Made by a program: the position numbers and the translations under genes. Shown here piece after piece: positions 22,140-33,849 of a stretch of DNA of 64,000 bases. The notes below the pieces were generated by a model. The model was given only the letters and a program-made list of their open reading frames with translations, was not told the origin of the DNA and did not search any database. The DNA is from Dendrolimus kikuchii (taxonomy: Eukaryota > Arthropoda > Insecta > Lepidoptera > Lasiocampidae), in NCBI GenBank assembly GCA_019925095.2, contig CM034412.1, positions 5,763,501-5,827,500 on the forward strand, read 5' to 3'. Position 1 is the first letter of the stretch. Each line of letters starts with the position of its first letter.

Positions 22140-23276
22140 GATCATATTCATTGATAATTGGTATAGTTGGTGTAAATAAACTAGCATTGTAGAGTTTTCT
22201 TTTCGATGCAACTATAATCAATATTACCTAAGTTTGAGAAATAACACAGAACTACGTCAGTTAGAAGCACCAACCATCCATCCCAAAACCCTACACATAT
22301 ATACCCTACACATAAAAATGCTAAACATCTCACAGCGATCTTTGTTACGTCAGAATATAATCCCGGTTGAAATTAGTACAATAACACTCGTAAAAAATTA
22401 ATAATAATAACTCATGAGAGTAATTCACAGCACATTTTCCCAGACTTCATTGTCGTCTTTAAAAGGCGTCTGACGAGCTGAACGAGACATTCAAAACAGT
22501 ATTGAGAGTAAATGGATGCCATTAGGGTTGTTCAAGGACGAAAGAACGAGTTGACTTTTTTCATGTTGTTTACGATTTTATTTAATTTTTAAATTCAAAA
22601 TATATTTCAAATGTTTGCAAACATTATAAAAGTAATCTACAATTGTGGACTACTAAATAGTTGAAACTACAGTAAATTATGTAACGGGGATCGTGCCCAG
22701 AAGGCTGGCTATATTTATTTATTTAATTTGTTTGGGAAACATACAATAATTAATATTCTTAAATATAAAACACAAAATTAATACATATATCAATTCCACT
22801 AAAAAATAATTTATGTAATAAAAATAAAAAAATGGCTCAAATAGTTAATTACAAAAAAAAATACAATTATACGAAAATTACATAAATAAAATGTCAATTT
22901 AATTTACATTAGTTCAATATTGAATAAAATTGAAAAAAAAATGTCACAATAATTACTAACAACATAGAGATTAAAAAAAAAAGTATTAAAAAAAAAGTTT
23001 ATGTCATTATTCTAAAAGTCATTGGATCATTCTAAATTATAACATTTTCTAATTTGGATCTTAAAAAATAATAATATTGCAATGCTTATTTGTTAGGCGA
23101 AATACAAGCTAGCCTTCTGATCGCGGGTACCTAATGTCAAAGAGTTTCTTATAGATGTCTGTTAAGAAACTCTTTGCCGAGTAATTTAAGTGTCTAACTT
23201 TTTGATTTTTTATATGTATAAATACAATACCTACTAAACGAGTACAAATAAGGACACTTAACTTATATTGTATTCT
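22140..23276. other. AT-rich spacer with one hairpin
   Basis: CAAAGAGTTTCTTA (23138-23151) pairs with TAAGAAACTCTTTG (23163-23176). Otherwise A-rich sequence without recognisable genes. Confidence 0.45.
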
Positions 23277-23545
23277 ATCTACAATTCATAAGTAGACTAC
23301 TGAACCTAGGTCATCGAAGTCAGTGGGTAAGGATCCCAGAAGGCTGGCCACCTTACCTCACTAAATCGCCATACTAAATCGTTGTCCGAGGTAGGAATCA
23401 GACCACTGGTCACCCGAAGAGTCAATGAGTCGTTTTGATAGATCTTTGTAAAGGCTCATGGCCTCAGGACCCGCGGTCCAAGCTATTCAACAGCGCAAAC
23501 GGCACAAATATATAACTCTCACCGAGGGTTGCATACCATGATACC
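23277..23545 (-). repeat. Repeat C, copy 1
   Basis: CCCAGAAGGCTGGCCACCTT, CGAAGAGTCAATGAGTCGTT and CTCATGGCCTCAGGACCCGC occur in the opposite order and strand at 32520-32830. Confidence 0.6.
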
Positions 23546-23639
23546 ACTAGTACCTATATTTATTAATTAGGAGATTAATAAATGCATTATCAACATACAA
23601 TCCTAAGTAGCTGAGGTGTTGTTGATAATCTCTTTTCTT

Positions 23640-23880
23640 TTACCGTCTCCCAATTATTTGGGTTCGGCACAATGTCTTTTCCTTCCACACTCCTCTATTC
23701 CTATACATCTACATCGTCTGTCATACCACAAATCATTATATCATCCTTCACACAATTCATCCATTTCTTTTTTGGTCTACCTTTACATTTGTACGCATCC
23801 ATTTTGTAGTTTAACATACATACGTTATCTGTCAATATTTAACGTCATTGTCAATGTCGGATCTCAAATAACGCATTAAG
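23640..23880 (-). mobile_element. LINE 3' tail, second RTE-like subfamily
   Basis: Longer copy of the 4484 repeat (TTTGGGTTCGGCACAATGTC). Plus-strand open frame is spurious. Confidence 0.45.
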
Positions 23881-24237
23881 CCCATCATTATATCTACGTG
23901 AAACGGCCTACATCGTTAACATTAACACAGAAGAAGCCCCACAGAATAAGCGAAGTTTCTGCTGGTAGAAAAAAAGAAATTCAGCGTCGTTCTACCTAAA
24001 AAATAAAAAAAAAACATAAAATAATTTATGTATGTAAATATACCTACCTCCATGAATAAATACAGGTGTATTATTGACACGAAATAAAGCGGCACAGAAA
24101 GTAGAATAAAAAGTTGCAGCGCGCAGCTATGCAAATGCAGTTTTGTCATTGAAATATTCTTCAGCGGTATGGTAGGTATTTTTATTTTAATAATGTATAA
24201 TGTAGTATATGCGAGGGTAGTTGTGAATATTATTTAG

Positions 24238-24330
24238 TATAAAGTACAGTTGAAAGGAAGAACATTATCAGTCGACACGCGACCGCCAGCGCAGTAGTAA
24301 ATATTGGGACATTGGCGCAACGTCCTACGG
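24238..24330 (+). promoter_or_regulatory. Candidate core promoter (TATA plus TCAGT initiator) and short non-coding exon
   Basis: TATAAAG at 24238 lies 32 bases before the A of TCAGT (24268-24272), the arthropod spacing. Sixty bases later CGG|GTAAGT at 24331 forms a strong donor. No ATG lies between. No downstream coding exon could be assigned; NDOR1 on the same strand is 29 kb away. Confidence 0.35.
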
Positions 24331-24867
24331 GTAAGTTGGCACATTGTAGGTACTGCTAGAACGGGATACAGTACATATAATGTAGGTGGAAATTCTGTAA
24401 ATGAAAAGACGTTAAAGGATCATTGTAGTAGTAGTAGGCCCTAGGCCATATATATGGCCAACCAGTTACTTGGTGTCTTTTGAGTTAGTTTTGAGATCAC
24501 ATTTTTAAGATAATAGGCTGAAAAAACTTTCAATTAGTAGTCATAACATTAAAATTTGTCTAGTTGAAGGCGATTTCAGTTTTAGCGACCGCGAACATTT
24601 TGAAGCCGCTCCTACACTCACAGAACCTTTTTAGATACCCCGGTAAAGTTGTAAGGTCTTCGGACCAACAACATAAAGTCAAGTCCAATAAAAAAAAAAC
24701 CTTTTTAGACAAGAAGGTGTGATGTGTCCTTAAATTGTTCAAAACTTCAGACACGACTATAAAATACAATGATAGGTTACGGTAAAATGCAGCGTGGTAT
24801 TTTTAATCAAAACTGGCATCTAGCCTTTTATCCCTTGTTTAAATTAGCTCTATAATCACGCGGTTTC

Positions 24868-24976
24868 GGTAGCAACCAGAAAAGTGCCGAGAGAAGTGGG
24901 CGTGGTACCAGTGCAAGTAAATTGTGTTTATAAACTCGCGCTGCCCATCTCCCTCGGCACTTTCCTGTTTGCCACC
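24868..24976. repeat. Inverted repeat, ~34-bp imperfect arms
   Basis: AAAAGTGCCGAGAGAAGTGG and its mirror CCCATCTCCCTCGGCACTTT face each other; a TATAAA lies between at 24929. Confidence 0.65.
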
Positions 24977-25039
24977 AAGGAATTGAGGATAAAGTAAACG
25001 ACTCATTAAACTGTATTTTTTCCAATAAACAAGTATTTA

Positions 25040-26229
25040 TACTAAACAGCCGATTTAATTAAGTCTCACTTCACGCATTATAATTAGCTACCCTAGAGTG
25101 CCACTAAGACAAGTGCACCCGACCAATGTCGAAGTGGGAAAGTTGTCTTTATATAGTTTTATATTCGAACGATGACGGAACGAGCCGAGTTTTGGGGTAG
25201 TGAATACAATCTACCTTCAACTATTATTCTATTTATGAATAAACTTGTTAAAATAATAATACATAAATAATAATCTAATTCTATTGTTAGAGTATTGAAT
25301 AAAAATATGATATACCAATTAAATATAATTATCAAACTTTATTTATATACTTTTACATGATAAATGGAAGTGTTGACTGTTGATAATTAATTATGTAATT
25401 ACATCATTGTCTTGTTTTTATAATGGAGCGTAAACAAAATATTTTCAAACCGTCACGCGTCGATTGTGATACAATCTGGCCAAATTAAACAAATGGTTGC
25501 GTGGGAGTCCAATTCGCAATTTGGCGTTGCTCTTTAAAATGCAAAATCTACATATACATAAAAGATATTACAGTTTTACACAACTTATAAATATGGTAGG
25601 CAGTTTTCATTCGCGCAGAAAAGTGCACACCGGATTCCGACATATAAATAATCTATATTGAAATTTATTCGCAAGCGGAAATGGCAGCTTGTTTCTTGCT
25701 ATGCATTCTTAGTTCTGTTCTGCTTACACGATTGGTATCTTTTCGGCATGACTAAAATTGGCGCAGGTACATTGTAAGGAATTATTAGTATTGTAAAACT
25801 GTAAATTCTTATTGCGTTCAACTTTCAACGATTACAAGTCGGCTTATACAAACACCGGTCGCTATCATTGCATGGACAATCGCCATTACCTCGATATACG
25901 ATACATCACATACATATGTCAGTATGTTTGATTTTATAAAGTTTGACAGACATTCAAAAGGGAATGTCAGTAGTATGTAGAAGCCTGGAGGACGATGGTA
26001 AGGTGATTAATAAAACATCTGAATGACAGCAGTGCGGTCGAATTGGTGCCGGTAGACCGACACATTCACTAAAATCAAATCGCAGATATTTTAAGAAAAT
26101 TTAGGTTATTTATTAAATATAATTAAATAAAAATATATACTTTAATGTAATAAATCCGTATGAAAAGAAAGTGGAGAATCATCATCTCTACCTACCCCTA
26201 AGGAAACGACGCGTGATAGATAATAATAT
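25040..26229. other. Spacer, nothing recognised
   Basis: AT-rich, no gene or repeat identified. Confidence 0.4.
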
Positions 26230-26675
26230 TGTTACGAGTTGCAGAACTCGAATTAAAATGCCGTTGGAATTACTATAGAATTTATTAGAACTATACAAAC
26301 ACGTATAACACAGGTACAAATATAACTGTACTCAAACAGTTCAAACGTAATGCACGATTCAATCACACGCGCAAAGACCGTCACTAACGTCTTGCTTCGC
26401 TTGTGGCTATCGCTAGACTACCAATCTCTCCATTGGGCCATTGCTTTATACTGCACCGATACAATATGACTCACGCCCGCCTGGACTGAATTTCTTAGAA
26501 TTACACCTGGCTAATGACTACCATTAAAGATTACAATGCACAATGGGCTGTTTTTCTAATTACAAATTTTAAACACAAAGTAAACAAAAGAAGTCCAAGT
26601 ACCAAAAATGTAATAAAATGTGTTTCTACAGACGCAGATGTGAATTTGTCTTTTGTCGGCATTGAGGTCGTAACA
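26230..26675 (-). mobile_element. Solo LTR, 446 bp
   Basis: Bounded by TGTTAC and GTAACA, flanked by ATAT on both sides (4-bp target duplication, as in Ty3/gypsy insertions). Orientation follows the copy at 39318-39470, where AATAAA precedes the end. No internal region remains. Confidence 0.6.
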
Positions 26676-26714
26676 ATATGTATCGAATATAAATAATGCG
26701 TTGCCTCAAATACA

Positions 26715-26780
26715 AGAAAGCCATTTATAGCCGGTTCCTATATCTTAAGAGTCATTCGATTGCCCTATAATCGGATGACC
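26715..26780. mobile_element. Half of the GGCCGGTTCC MITE
   Basis: TATAGCCGGTTCCTATATCT followed by TCATTCGATTGCCC; the second half is cut off where the RTE-like relic begins. Confidence 0.5.
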
Positions 26781-26784
26781 TCCC

Positions 26785-28400
26785 CGGTGGCATGCTTGCT
26801 CTGTGGTCCGGCGTGGACCTGGACGAGCGTGCAAGTGGGGGGGTAGGCGTCTTACTCTCATCCCGCTTTGTGTCTGGAGTAAAAGCTTATTGTCTGGTGA
26901 ACCCGAGACTTCTCTGGGTCCGCCTAAAACTGGGGATCACGCGAGTTTTTCTGGTCGCAGCTTATGCTCCCGTAAGCTCAGCGGATCCCCAAGAACTCGA
27001 GAAGTTTTGGGAGTCTGTGAGAGAAATTCTGGATCTGGCTGAAGGGAACGAAAGACTAATTATGTGTGGTGATCTTAATGGCTGGGTGGGGACCAAACGA
27101 GACGGCCTTGAGGCTGTCCTTGGACCCTATGGTGACAAGAGAGTGAACGATGCTGGTAGGCCAATCATAGACGTATGCATGGAAAGAAACTTGCTTGTGT
27201 CGAACACCCTATTCCATCATAAGGATATTCACACGTGGATATCCTTATGATGGAATAGGGATATTACATGTGGATATTCACATAGAGAATGAATGATCAG
27301 AAAAGTATGATTGATCTGATTTTAATTGATAGTCGCCTCCGAAACACAATAATGGATACAAGAGCCTACAGAGGCCCCACTCTTGAAACGGACCACTATC
27401 TGGTGATAAGCCGGTTTGTGGGTGAAAAATGGAAAGGCAGTAGGAATCGATAGTGTGTCTGCTGAGATGATCAAATATGGTGGAACCTGCGTCCGGGACG
27501 CTTTCCTGTCCTTATGCAACTTGTGCTGGAGGACGGGGAAAGGTTCCCAAGGACTGGAGGCGCGCTGTCATCGTGCCCTTGTATAAAGGCAAGGGGTCAC
27601 GTATGGAGTGCGCCAGCTACAGGGCCATCAGTTTGATCAGCACAGCATCTAAAGTGTATGCGAAGATTATTGAAAAGAGAATGAGAGTTGTATCCGATGG
27701 ATTACTGTGGGATGCACAAGGTGGTTTCAGAAATGGAAGGGGGTGTATGGATCAAGTTTTCTCTCTCCGCAATATCGTAGAGAAGCAGCTGGCTATGGGC
27801 CGGAAGGTTTTCTGCGGTTTAGTGGATCTAGAGAAAGCATTTGACAGGGTTGTGCGGAAGGACCTCTGGGACATATTGCCCGGATATGGGATTAATGGCC
27901 AATTGATGCGTGCTGTGCAGTCCACTTACGAGGGCTGTATGGCATGCGTGCGAGTGGAAGGCAGCCTGTCGCCCTGGTTTGACGTCAATATTGGCGTCCG
28001 CCAGGGCTGCGTGCTGTCGGCTTTGCTGTTCATCCTATATCTGGACGATTGTCTCCAGAGAATAAGATTGATGGATGTTGGGGTGCGGATGAGTGATCTA
28101 GTTGTAAGCACCTTGCTTTATGCGGATGATGCCGTGCTAGAGGCTTACACTTGAATGCGAAGAAAACAAAGGTTATGGTGTTTGAAAGAGAAGAAACCAG
28201 AACGAATGCAAGGATAATGGTCGATGATGTTATGCTGGAGCAAGTGAATGAGTTTGTATATCTTGGATGTGCTTTTAGCAGGGATGGAAGGTACACCGCT
28301 GATATAGAAAGAAGAGTGAATTTGGGGAATAGTTTGAACGGAGCGTTAGGTAAACTTCTAGGCGCTAAGAACAGCTGTGTGTATTGTTTTCTGGTGTAAA
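26785..28400 (+). mobile_element. RTE-like non-LTR retrotransposon relic: endonuclease and reverse transcriptase
   Basis: First block (26792-27230): endonuclease-type motifs SGGVGVLLSS, RLIMCGDLNGWVG and DAGRPIIDVCMERNLLVSN; after a hairpin insertion the domain resumes as MIDLILIDSRL and ETDHYLVISRF. Second block (27430-28140): EMIKYGG, KDWRRAVIVPLYKGKG, YRAISLISTASKVYAKIIEK, GLVDLEKAFDRV, GVRQGCVLSALLF and the catalytic LYADDAVL. Third block (28143-28395): LNAKKTKVMVFE, EFVYLGCAFSRDGRYTADIE. Internal deletions (between endonuclease and RT, and just after YADD) and frame shifts make it dead. Clade by eye is RTE-like; the C-terminal tail type at 38187 could belong to the same family. Confidence 0.8.
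27207..27260. repeat. Perfect 22-bp inverted repeat inside the RTE-like endonuclease
   Basis: Arms 27207-27228 and 27239-27260 around loop TCACACGTGG. ACATGTGGATATTCACA directly after resumes the element sequence. Confidence 0.9.
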
Positions 28401-29325
28401 TTACATGTATAATAATTATAACAGTTAAGCTGATACTAGACAGTTTTCTGTCTTTAAATTTTTTGAATGAAACAAAAAACATTTATTTAGAACTAGGATA
28501 TACTTACAACTTCATCTATGCTTGATTTTTAAATTTGCTACAGAACAGTGAAACAATCGCATTTGAAATTGATTTGTTTATTCAATTTGGCCATTTTAAA
28601 TTACTCTCAAGAAAAGTCCCGCAGAATTCTCAGGATGAAAAGTAGCGCAGATTTTAAGTCTAGGAGTTTGCTGTCGATAATGTACAATGTAAAAAACATT
28701 TAGTGATAAAAAAAACCAAGTAAATGTAGTTCGAAATTAGTTCTAGCTCGGCAAATTACCGGTTGAGGAAACCAGTGCTGGTCTGCCGCTAGAGCCATTA
28801 GTGACATATATACAGACAAGGATTAAAATACAAAAAAGAAATATATAACTACAACAACAATAACTATTAAAAGACTAAATACTTATTATAATTTGCATAA
28901 ATTGAGATAGTTACAGCCCCGGATCTTGATTTTTTCGAAAAGGGAAAGAACTGAAAATGCCGACCCCGCTCCCCTATATTTTTTTCACCTTAATCATTAT
29001 CACCCTTTCAGCCATCAGACGTCCACTACTGGACACGCGTGCGTGTATGGTTTTTAACCAATGCTTCGCGTCCCGCGAAAAGTAATTTATGTGCTTAAAG
29101 TACTCGACGTCTCAGTGGTCAAAGTTGCGTTAATAATGAGTTGTGTATTTGTCCGTGCAGTTTGAATTTGCCGCCCTCTGAATTGGCTGCCCAGGGCATG
29201 GGCGCGGGCTTGCTTCCCGCCTAGATCCGGCCCTGGATAGTTATATCAATAAGATTTACAAAGAGAGAAAGGAACTTAAATAAATACAAAAACTCCTAAC
29301 ACATATCATAACACAGTTAGGTTAC
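28400..29325. other. Spacer with worn repeat fragments
   Basis: CATCAGACGTCCACTACTGG near 29015 and TAGATCCGGCCCTGG near 29222 are recalled lepidopteran repeat pieces; no gene. Confidence 0.4.
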
Positions 29326-29329
29326 ACAG

Positions 29330-30410
29330 TTAGGTGCAGACGATTTGCAGATTTATACCCAGGCTCCAAAGGACACCTTACATGATGCTATTAAGGTTAT
29401 TAATGATGACTTGAATCGTATACACAACTGGAGTACTTCTCACGGACTTAGCGTTAATCCTGGTAAGACTCAGGCTATTATTATCGGTAGCTCTCGAACA
29501 ATATCCCAAATAGATTTTGAATTACTCCCTGATGTAATGTTTCATAATTCGTATATTCCCATTAGTGACCAAGTCAAGAATCTCGGCGTAATCATTGACA
29601 AGGAACTATGTTGGCGACCACACATTACCGAGTTAAGTCGCAAGATCTTTGCATCCTATGCCTCACTCAGAAGACTAAAAAAATTCCTTCCAACCGCCAC
29701 TAAGATTTCGCTTGTTCAAGCAATTATACTACCTATCCTTGACTATGCGGATGCCTGTTATCTTAATATCACCCAAGAGCAACTCATCAAACTTGAGCGT
29801 CTTCAAAATGTTTGGATGGATTTGGATTAAAAAAATATGACCACATTTCTGAGTATCGGAAAAAACTCAAGTGGCTCCCAATCTCACTTCGCCGGAATGC
29901 TCATCTTCTAAATTTATTATATCGTACACTATTTATCACACACCTTCGATTTGCGCTCCTCTAATAACCTCCTGTTAATGGCACCTGCATATTCTTCAAC
30001 ATTTTACTCCAAATCCTTCGCTGTGCAGGCTGTCTACCTTTGGAACTCTTTACCCGTAGATGTCAGAAAAGCTAAATCACTTGCCATATTTAAAAAATCT
30101 GCCAAAAACTATTACCTTAGTTTATAATAAAATATATATTTTCCTATTCATTTTTCTTAACTTAGCTGTTTACTGTCCACATTGTATTGTTCTTCCTTTT
30201 TTATTTTACTTCTTTTAATTTAATTATACATAGACATAATTTGTTAAAAGTATCCTCTCAGTCAGGTTGCCTGGAAGAGATCGCTTTAAGCGATAAGGCC
30301 GCCTTTTGTTTTGCCGTTAAATTATTGTAATTATTTATTCTGTAATTGTTTATTATGGTGAACAATAAAGTGTTTTCTATTCTATTCTATTCTATTCTAT
30401 TCTAGTTAGG
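29330..30410 (+). mobile_element. CR1-like LINE, 5'-truncated inside the RT active site
   Basis: Starts within the catalytic motif (ADDLQIYTQ), then GLSVNPGKTQAIIIGSS, VKNLGVIIDKELCWRPHI, ILPILDYADACYLN. A frame shift follows near 29812, then YDHISEYRKKLKWLPISLRR, then a stop, and after it the usual tail VQAVYLWNSLPVDVRKAKSL to a stop near 30127. The 3' UTR carries the CR1-type segment around GATCGCTTTAAGCGATAAGG and ends in about six ATTCT repeats (30372-30405), the expected microsatellite tail. Confidence 0.82.
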
Positions 30411-30899
30411 ATAGGTCAGGCACATCCTCCACATATCAGGCACTAATAATTTAGGTGAATCAATTAAAGTGATCCATATAAACATAAACTTGAATAATTT
30501 AATTATTCATATTAAATTGTCTAGGTTTAAGTTATGATGAACAATGAAGAGTTTTTATTCATTCATTCAATGTCATTAAATACCGTTGTGTCCTTCCTGT
30601 TTTGTGCCTTTAAAAAAATGTATTCAATTTAGTTTATTCATTTAGTAGCAGCATTAGCCGCGACTTCATTCGCGCTTATGTTTTAGGGCATCAGAGCTAT
30701 TTTGAAATAATGCAAAGATTTCATATTAGGGGTGGTTGCAATAGATGTAAATGAGGATATAAAATATTTTCTATCAGATCCCGTTGGAAGGGGCAGATCC
30801 AAGAGATGGTAGTTTGACGTCGTGAAGGATAACATGCGTACCAATCGTCTCACAACAACTGCACGAAATTGAACACTGTGAGAATGATGAGTAATGATT

Positions 30900-31025
30900 A
30901 TTAAAACTATTTTTAACGGTTACAAACGCGGCATTTTATTTGATTTTTATTTCGACTTTTCGACCACATTTCAGTAGCTGTAATCACCGGAAGACAAAAA
31001 TATAGACGTCTTTGTCTTTAACCTT
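30900..31025. repeat. Penelope-like terminal segment, diverged
   Basis: Worn version of the 230-400 sequence (AACGGTTACAAACGCGGCAT, GACCACATTTCAGTAGCTGT). Confidence 0.5.
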
Positions 31026-31046
31026 AGAATAAATATATCCACGTTC

Positions 31047-31229
31047 TTGGTTATAAAGCACAAAATTTCATATATGGTGGACATACCACCTAAACGAACA
31101 AAGCGCTTTGAGGCCACCTTCATTATGCGCACCACAAAGGAGTGGAACTCACTGCCGGAATCTGTTTTTCCCGAAACCTACAACCTGGGTGTCTTCACGT
31201 GCCATGTGAATAGGTTACCTTTTAAGTAA
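31047..31229 (+). mobile_element. Jockey/R1-like LINE C-terminal fragment
   Basis: Open frame TKRFEATFIMRTTKEWNSLP, then VFPETYNLGVFTCHVNRL and a stop, the usual end of an insect LINE RT protein. A diverged copy is at 62810-62950 on the minus strand. Confidence 0.7.
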
Positions 31230-31899
31230 GCATACTCGGTCTTACACCATATCTCCGCTCACAATCGCGCGAGATAATGGTCAAACGTGAATCTATATAA
31301 TAAAAATAATAAAGAAAACATATAAATAAGTACATACATATAGTAGGCTATTTTATCTCGGCAAGAACTTCCATGGGAAACCGGACCGACATTACCGCAG
31401 GCGAAGCCGCAAGTAAGTAAATATTACTAATAAACAAGTATGCGGTACCGCACTAGAACGATACAATAAATTAGATAATAAATGTCCAATATCAATAATG
31501 ACTGGTAAACACTTTAGAGGTCGCAAGAGCAATTCCAGATTGAACATTTGCAAGTTTATCATTGACCCATATATATGTTCTAGGAACTATTTAGATTTTT
31601 GTAGATCTATGCTCATTCTTTAGTGGAACTGGTGCACAAATTTATAGTCGAGTTGAGGGAGTCTGTTACGTATTTCTCTTATTCTAAATAGAATCAGAAG
31701 TGAAGATATCGTAAAAGAACCAAAGTAACTAATATCGCTTGTAAAATTGGTGAGTTGAAAAATCATTGGGCCGATCAAGTCTGTCGCAGGACCGATGGTC
31801 GATGGAGCAAATGACTCCTGGAGTGCTGATCGTGTCTCGGTAAACGTAGCGTAGGACGCATGATGGCCTGCGTAAGGTCGCCAACAGAGGCTGAATGAG

Positions 31900-31972
31900 G
31901 GAGATGGGAGAGCGAGATATGTGGCGCAGACTTGGGGAGGCCTATATCCAGCAGCGGACATTGATTGGCTTT
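31900..31972 (+). mobile_element. LINE 3' tail, third RTE-like subfamily
   Basis: DMWRRLGEAYIQQRTLIGF-type tail directly followed by retroposon A; weaker relatives at 16075-16125 and 36705-36765. Confidence 0.5.
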
Positions 31973-31973
31973 T

Positions 31974-32285
31974 TATTTTTATTGCACGAGTTCAGCAGAC
32001 AGGCAGACGACCCACCTGATGTAAAGCGGTTATTATCGCCTATGGACATTTGTCACAGCGAAGGTGCTACTAATGTGCTGCCGCTCTCGGAAGCGGAACT
32101 GGGGCCTGGCCACTAATTCCGGAACACAACTCAAGGTTGTTATAGCGGCATACTTTATACCAGGGGTGGTGCCCATCCAGAGGGGCAAATACCCTACCAC
32201 CTGACTATGGATTGTTTTGTCACCTCTTACGACAGGCCGCCTGGCCGCAGGAAGCTGTATTCTTTCTCCTTTCCTGCACGGATAA
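31974..32285 (-). mobile_element. Retroposon A copy, nearly full length
   Basis: Antisense, from TTGCACGAGTTCAGCAGACA to TTTCCTGCACGGATAA. Confidence 0.72.
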
Positions 32286-32519
32286 TAACTGAAGAAGATT
32301 TATTTTCATTTATTTTATTTTAGGAAGCCTTGCAGTCTACACACAAGTTTTAATAAGAACAGTATTAAAAAATGCTGATAACAAGCCTCCACCTGATTGA
32401 TTGATAAAATAAATATATACATACACGATATCGAGGGATATAAAATATCATGAGCCAATGTGCGCTTTATAGAATTTACAGTAAATCTAGATCTGTAGTG
32501 CAATACAGATCTAGAATTA

Positions 32520-32830
32520 AATTTACTACGGCGGAAACAACCGAATCACTCAAGCGGCGCAAATATGCAACCCTCAGTGAGAGTTATGTGTTTGTGCCGT
32601 TTGCTGTCTAGACGCTTGGACCGTGGGGTCCTGAGGCCATGAGCCTCTACCAAAATTTATCGAAATGACTCATTGACTCTTCGGGTGATCAGAAGGCTGG
32701 TGCTTACCGAGGTAAGCACAAGCCGAGGCCAGCGGATCAGTATGGCGATCCAGCGAGGAAACGTAGCCAGCCTTCTGGGCACCTTACCCATAGAAGACGA
32801 TGATCTAGGTTCAGTATTCTACTTATAGTC
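32520..32830 (+). repeat. Repeat C, copy 2
   Basis: CAACCCTCAGTGAGAGTTAT, GGTCCTGAGGCCATGAGCCT, CATTGACTCTTCGGGTGATC, GCCAGCCTTCTGGGCACC; reverse complement of 23277-23545 in order. Confidence 0.6.
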
Positions 32831-32944
32831 TTGAGGGACTATGAGTAGAATACAATACAAATAAGTTAAGTTTTCTTGCATTGTATTCCATTAATCATAT
32901 TCTATATTACATAATCTATTTAATGTAATTTACTACTTACTTCA

Positions 32945-33250
32945 TTAAAAGAACGTGAGCTTCGCGTTTTGTCTGTAGTTAGTATTTATGATCGTCGTGT
33001 GGAGTAGTCCTCTCCGCCTAAGACCAAGTTGATTAGTCCGTAGTGATATTTTTGAAACCTGATCTGGATATTCGATATCACCTCTAGCAAACTTCATCAA
33101 ATAACAAATATCACTTATATTACGCCCACAGAAATAATATCTAGAATTACGCCTGATATTTAGAGGCAAGAACTGATATTGTCTACAACAATCGTAGTAG
33201 TTGTTAGATGATTGTTGAGCACGGTGGTCAAGATATCTTATAAAGTTGTT
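32945..33250 (-). mobile_element. Jockey-like LINE C-terminus, fragment 1
   Basis: Minus strand IRYLDHRAQQ, CRQYQFLPLNIRRNSRYYF, ICYLMKFARGDIEYPDQVSK and TNYRQNAKLTFF. The same domain as the fragment at 33397, but a different subfamily. Confidence 0.65.
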
Positions 33251-33396
33251 ATTCTTAGTTTCTTTATTTATTTATAGAAAACCTACAGCTAAATACATTT
33301 GATTAGATAACCAGAATTAACAAAAGAATGACAGGTTTTTACGAATAAGCTATTGGTTAAAAGTAACATGCAGACGTAAAAAAGGCACCGAGATGC

Positions 33397-33840
33397 TTAG
33401 TTACTGTTGAAAAATTTAAGGCTTAGACACCGCTTAGCTCCTGAAATACTGATTACAAATGGGTCGATGTCATCGTATTTACTTACATTATTTAAATAAT
33501 TTCTTGCACGCACTAGAAATGAGTTTTGTCTGTAACTTGTAAAACTTAAAAGTACATTTATGCGTTGATTAAATCGTATAGACTTCGCTGGAATATTAAA
33601 GTGGACCTTACTTAAAAGATCTGGATAATCAATATCGGAGGAGATCATTTCTAAAAGAAATAAAAAATTAGCAATATCTCGTCGGTCTTTAAGTGGCAAG
33701 AGGTAAAACTTTTTGCAAAGATCAAAATATGAATCACTAGAGTACTGGATTTTTTTCCCATAGCATAAATGTCGAATAAAACGCTTTTGCGCACTTTCAA
33801 TGCGGTCTATATAGTTATATATAGCTGCATAGTACAAACG
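33397..33840 (-). mobile_element. Jockey-like LINE C-terminus, fragment 2
   Basis: Open over 146 codons: YIDRIESAQKRFIRHLCYG, LLPLKDRRDIANFLFLLEMI, IDYPDLLSKVHFNIP, FTSYRQNSFLVRARNYLN. 5'-truncated just before this region; RT core absent. Confidence 0.72.
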
Positions 33841-33849
33841 CTGATGCTG

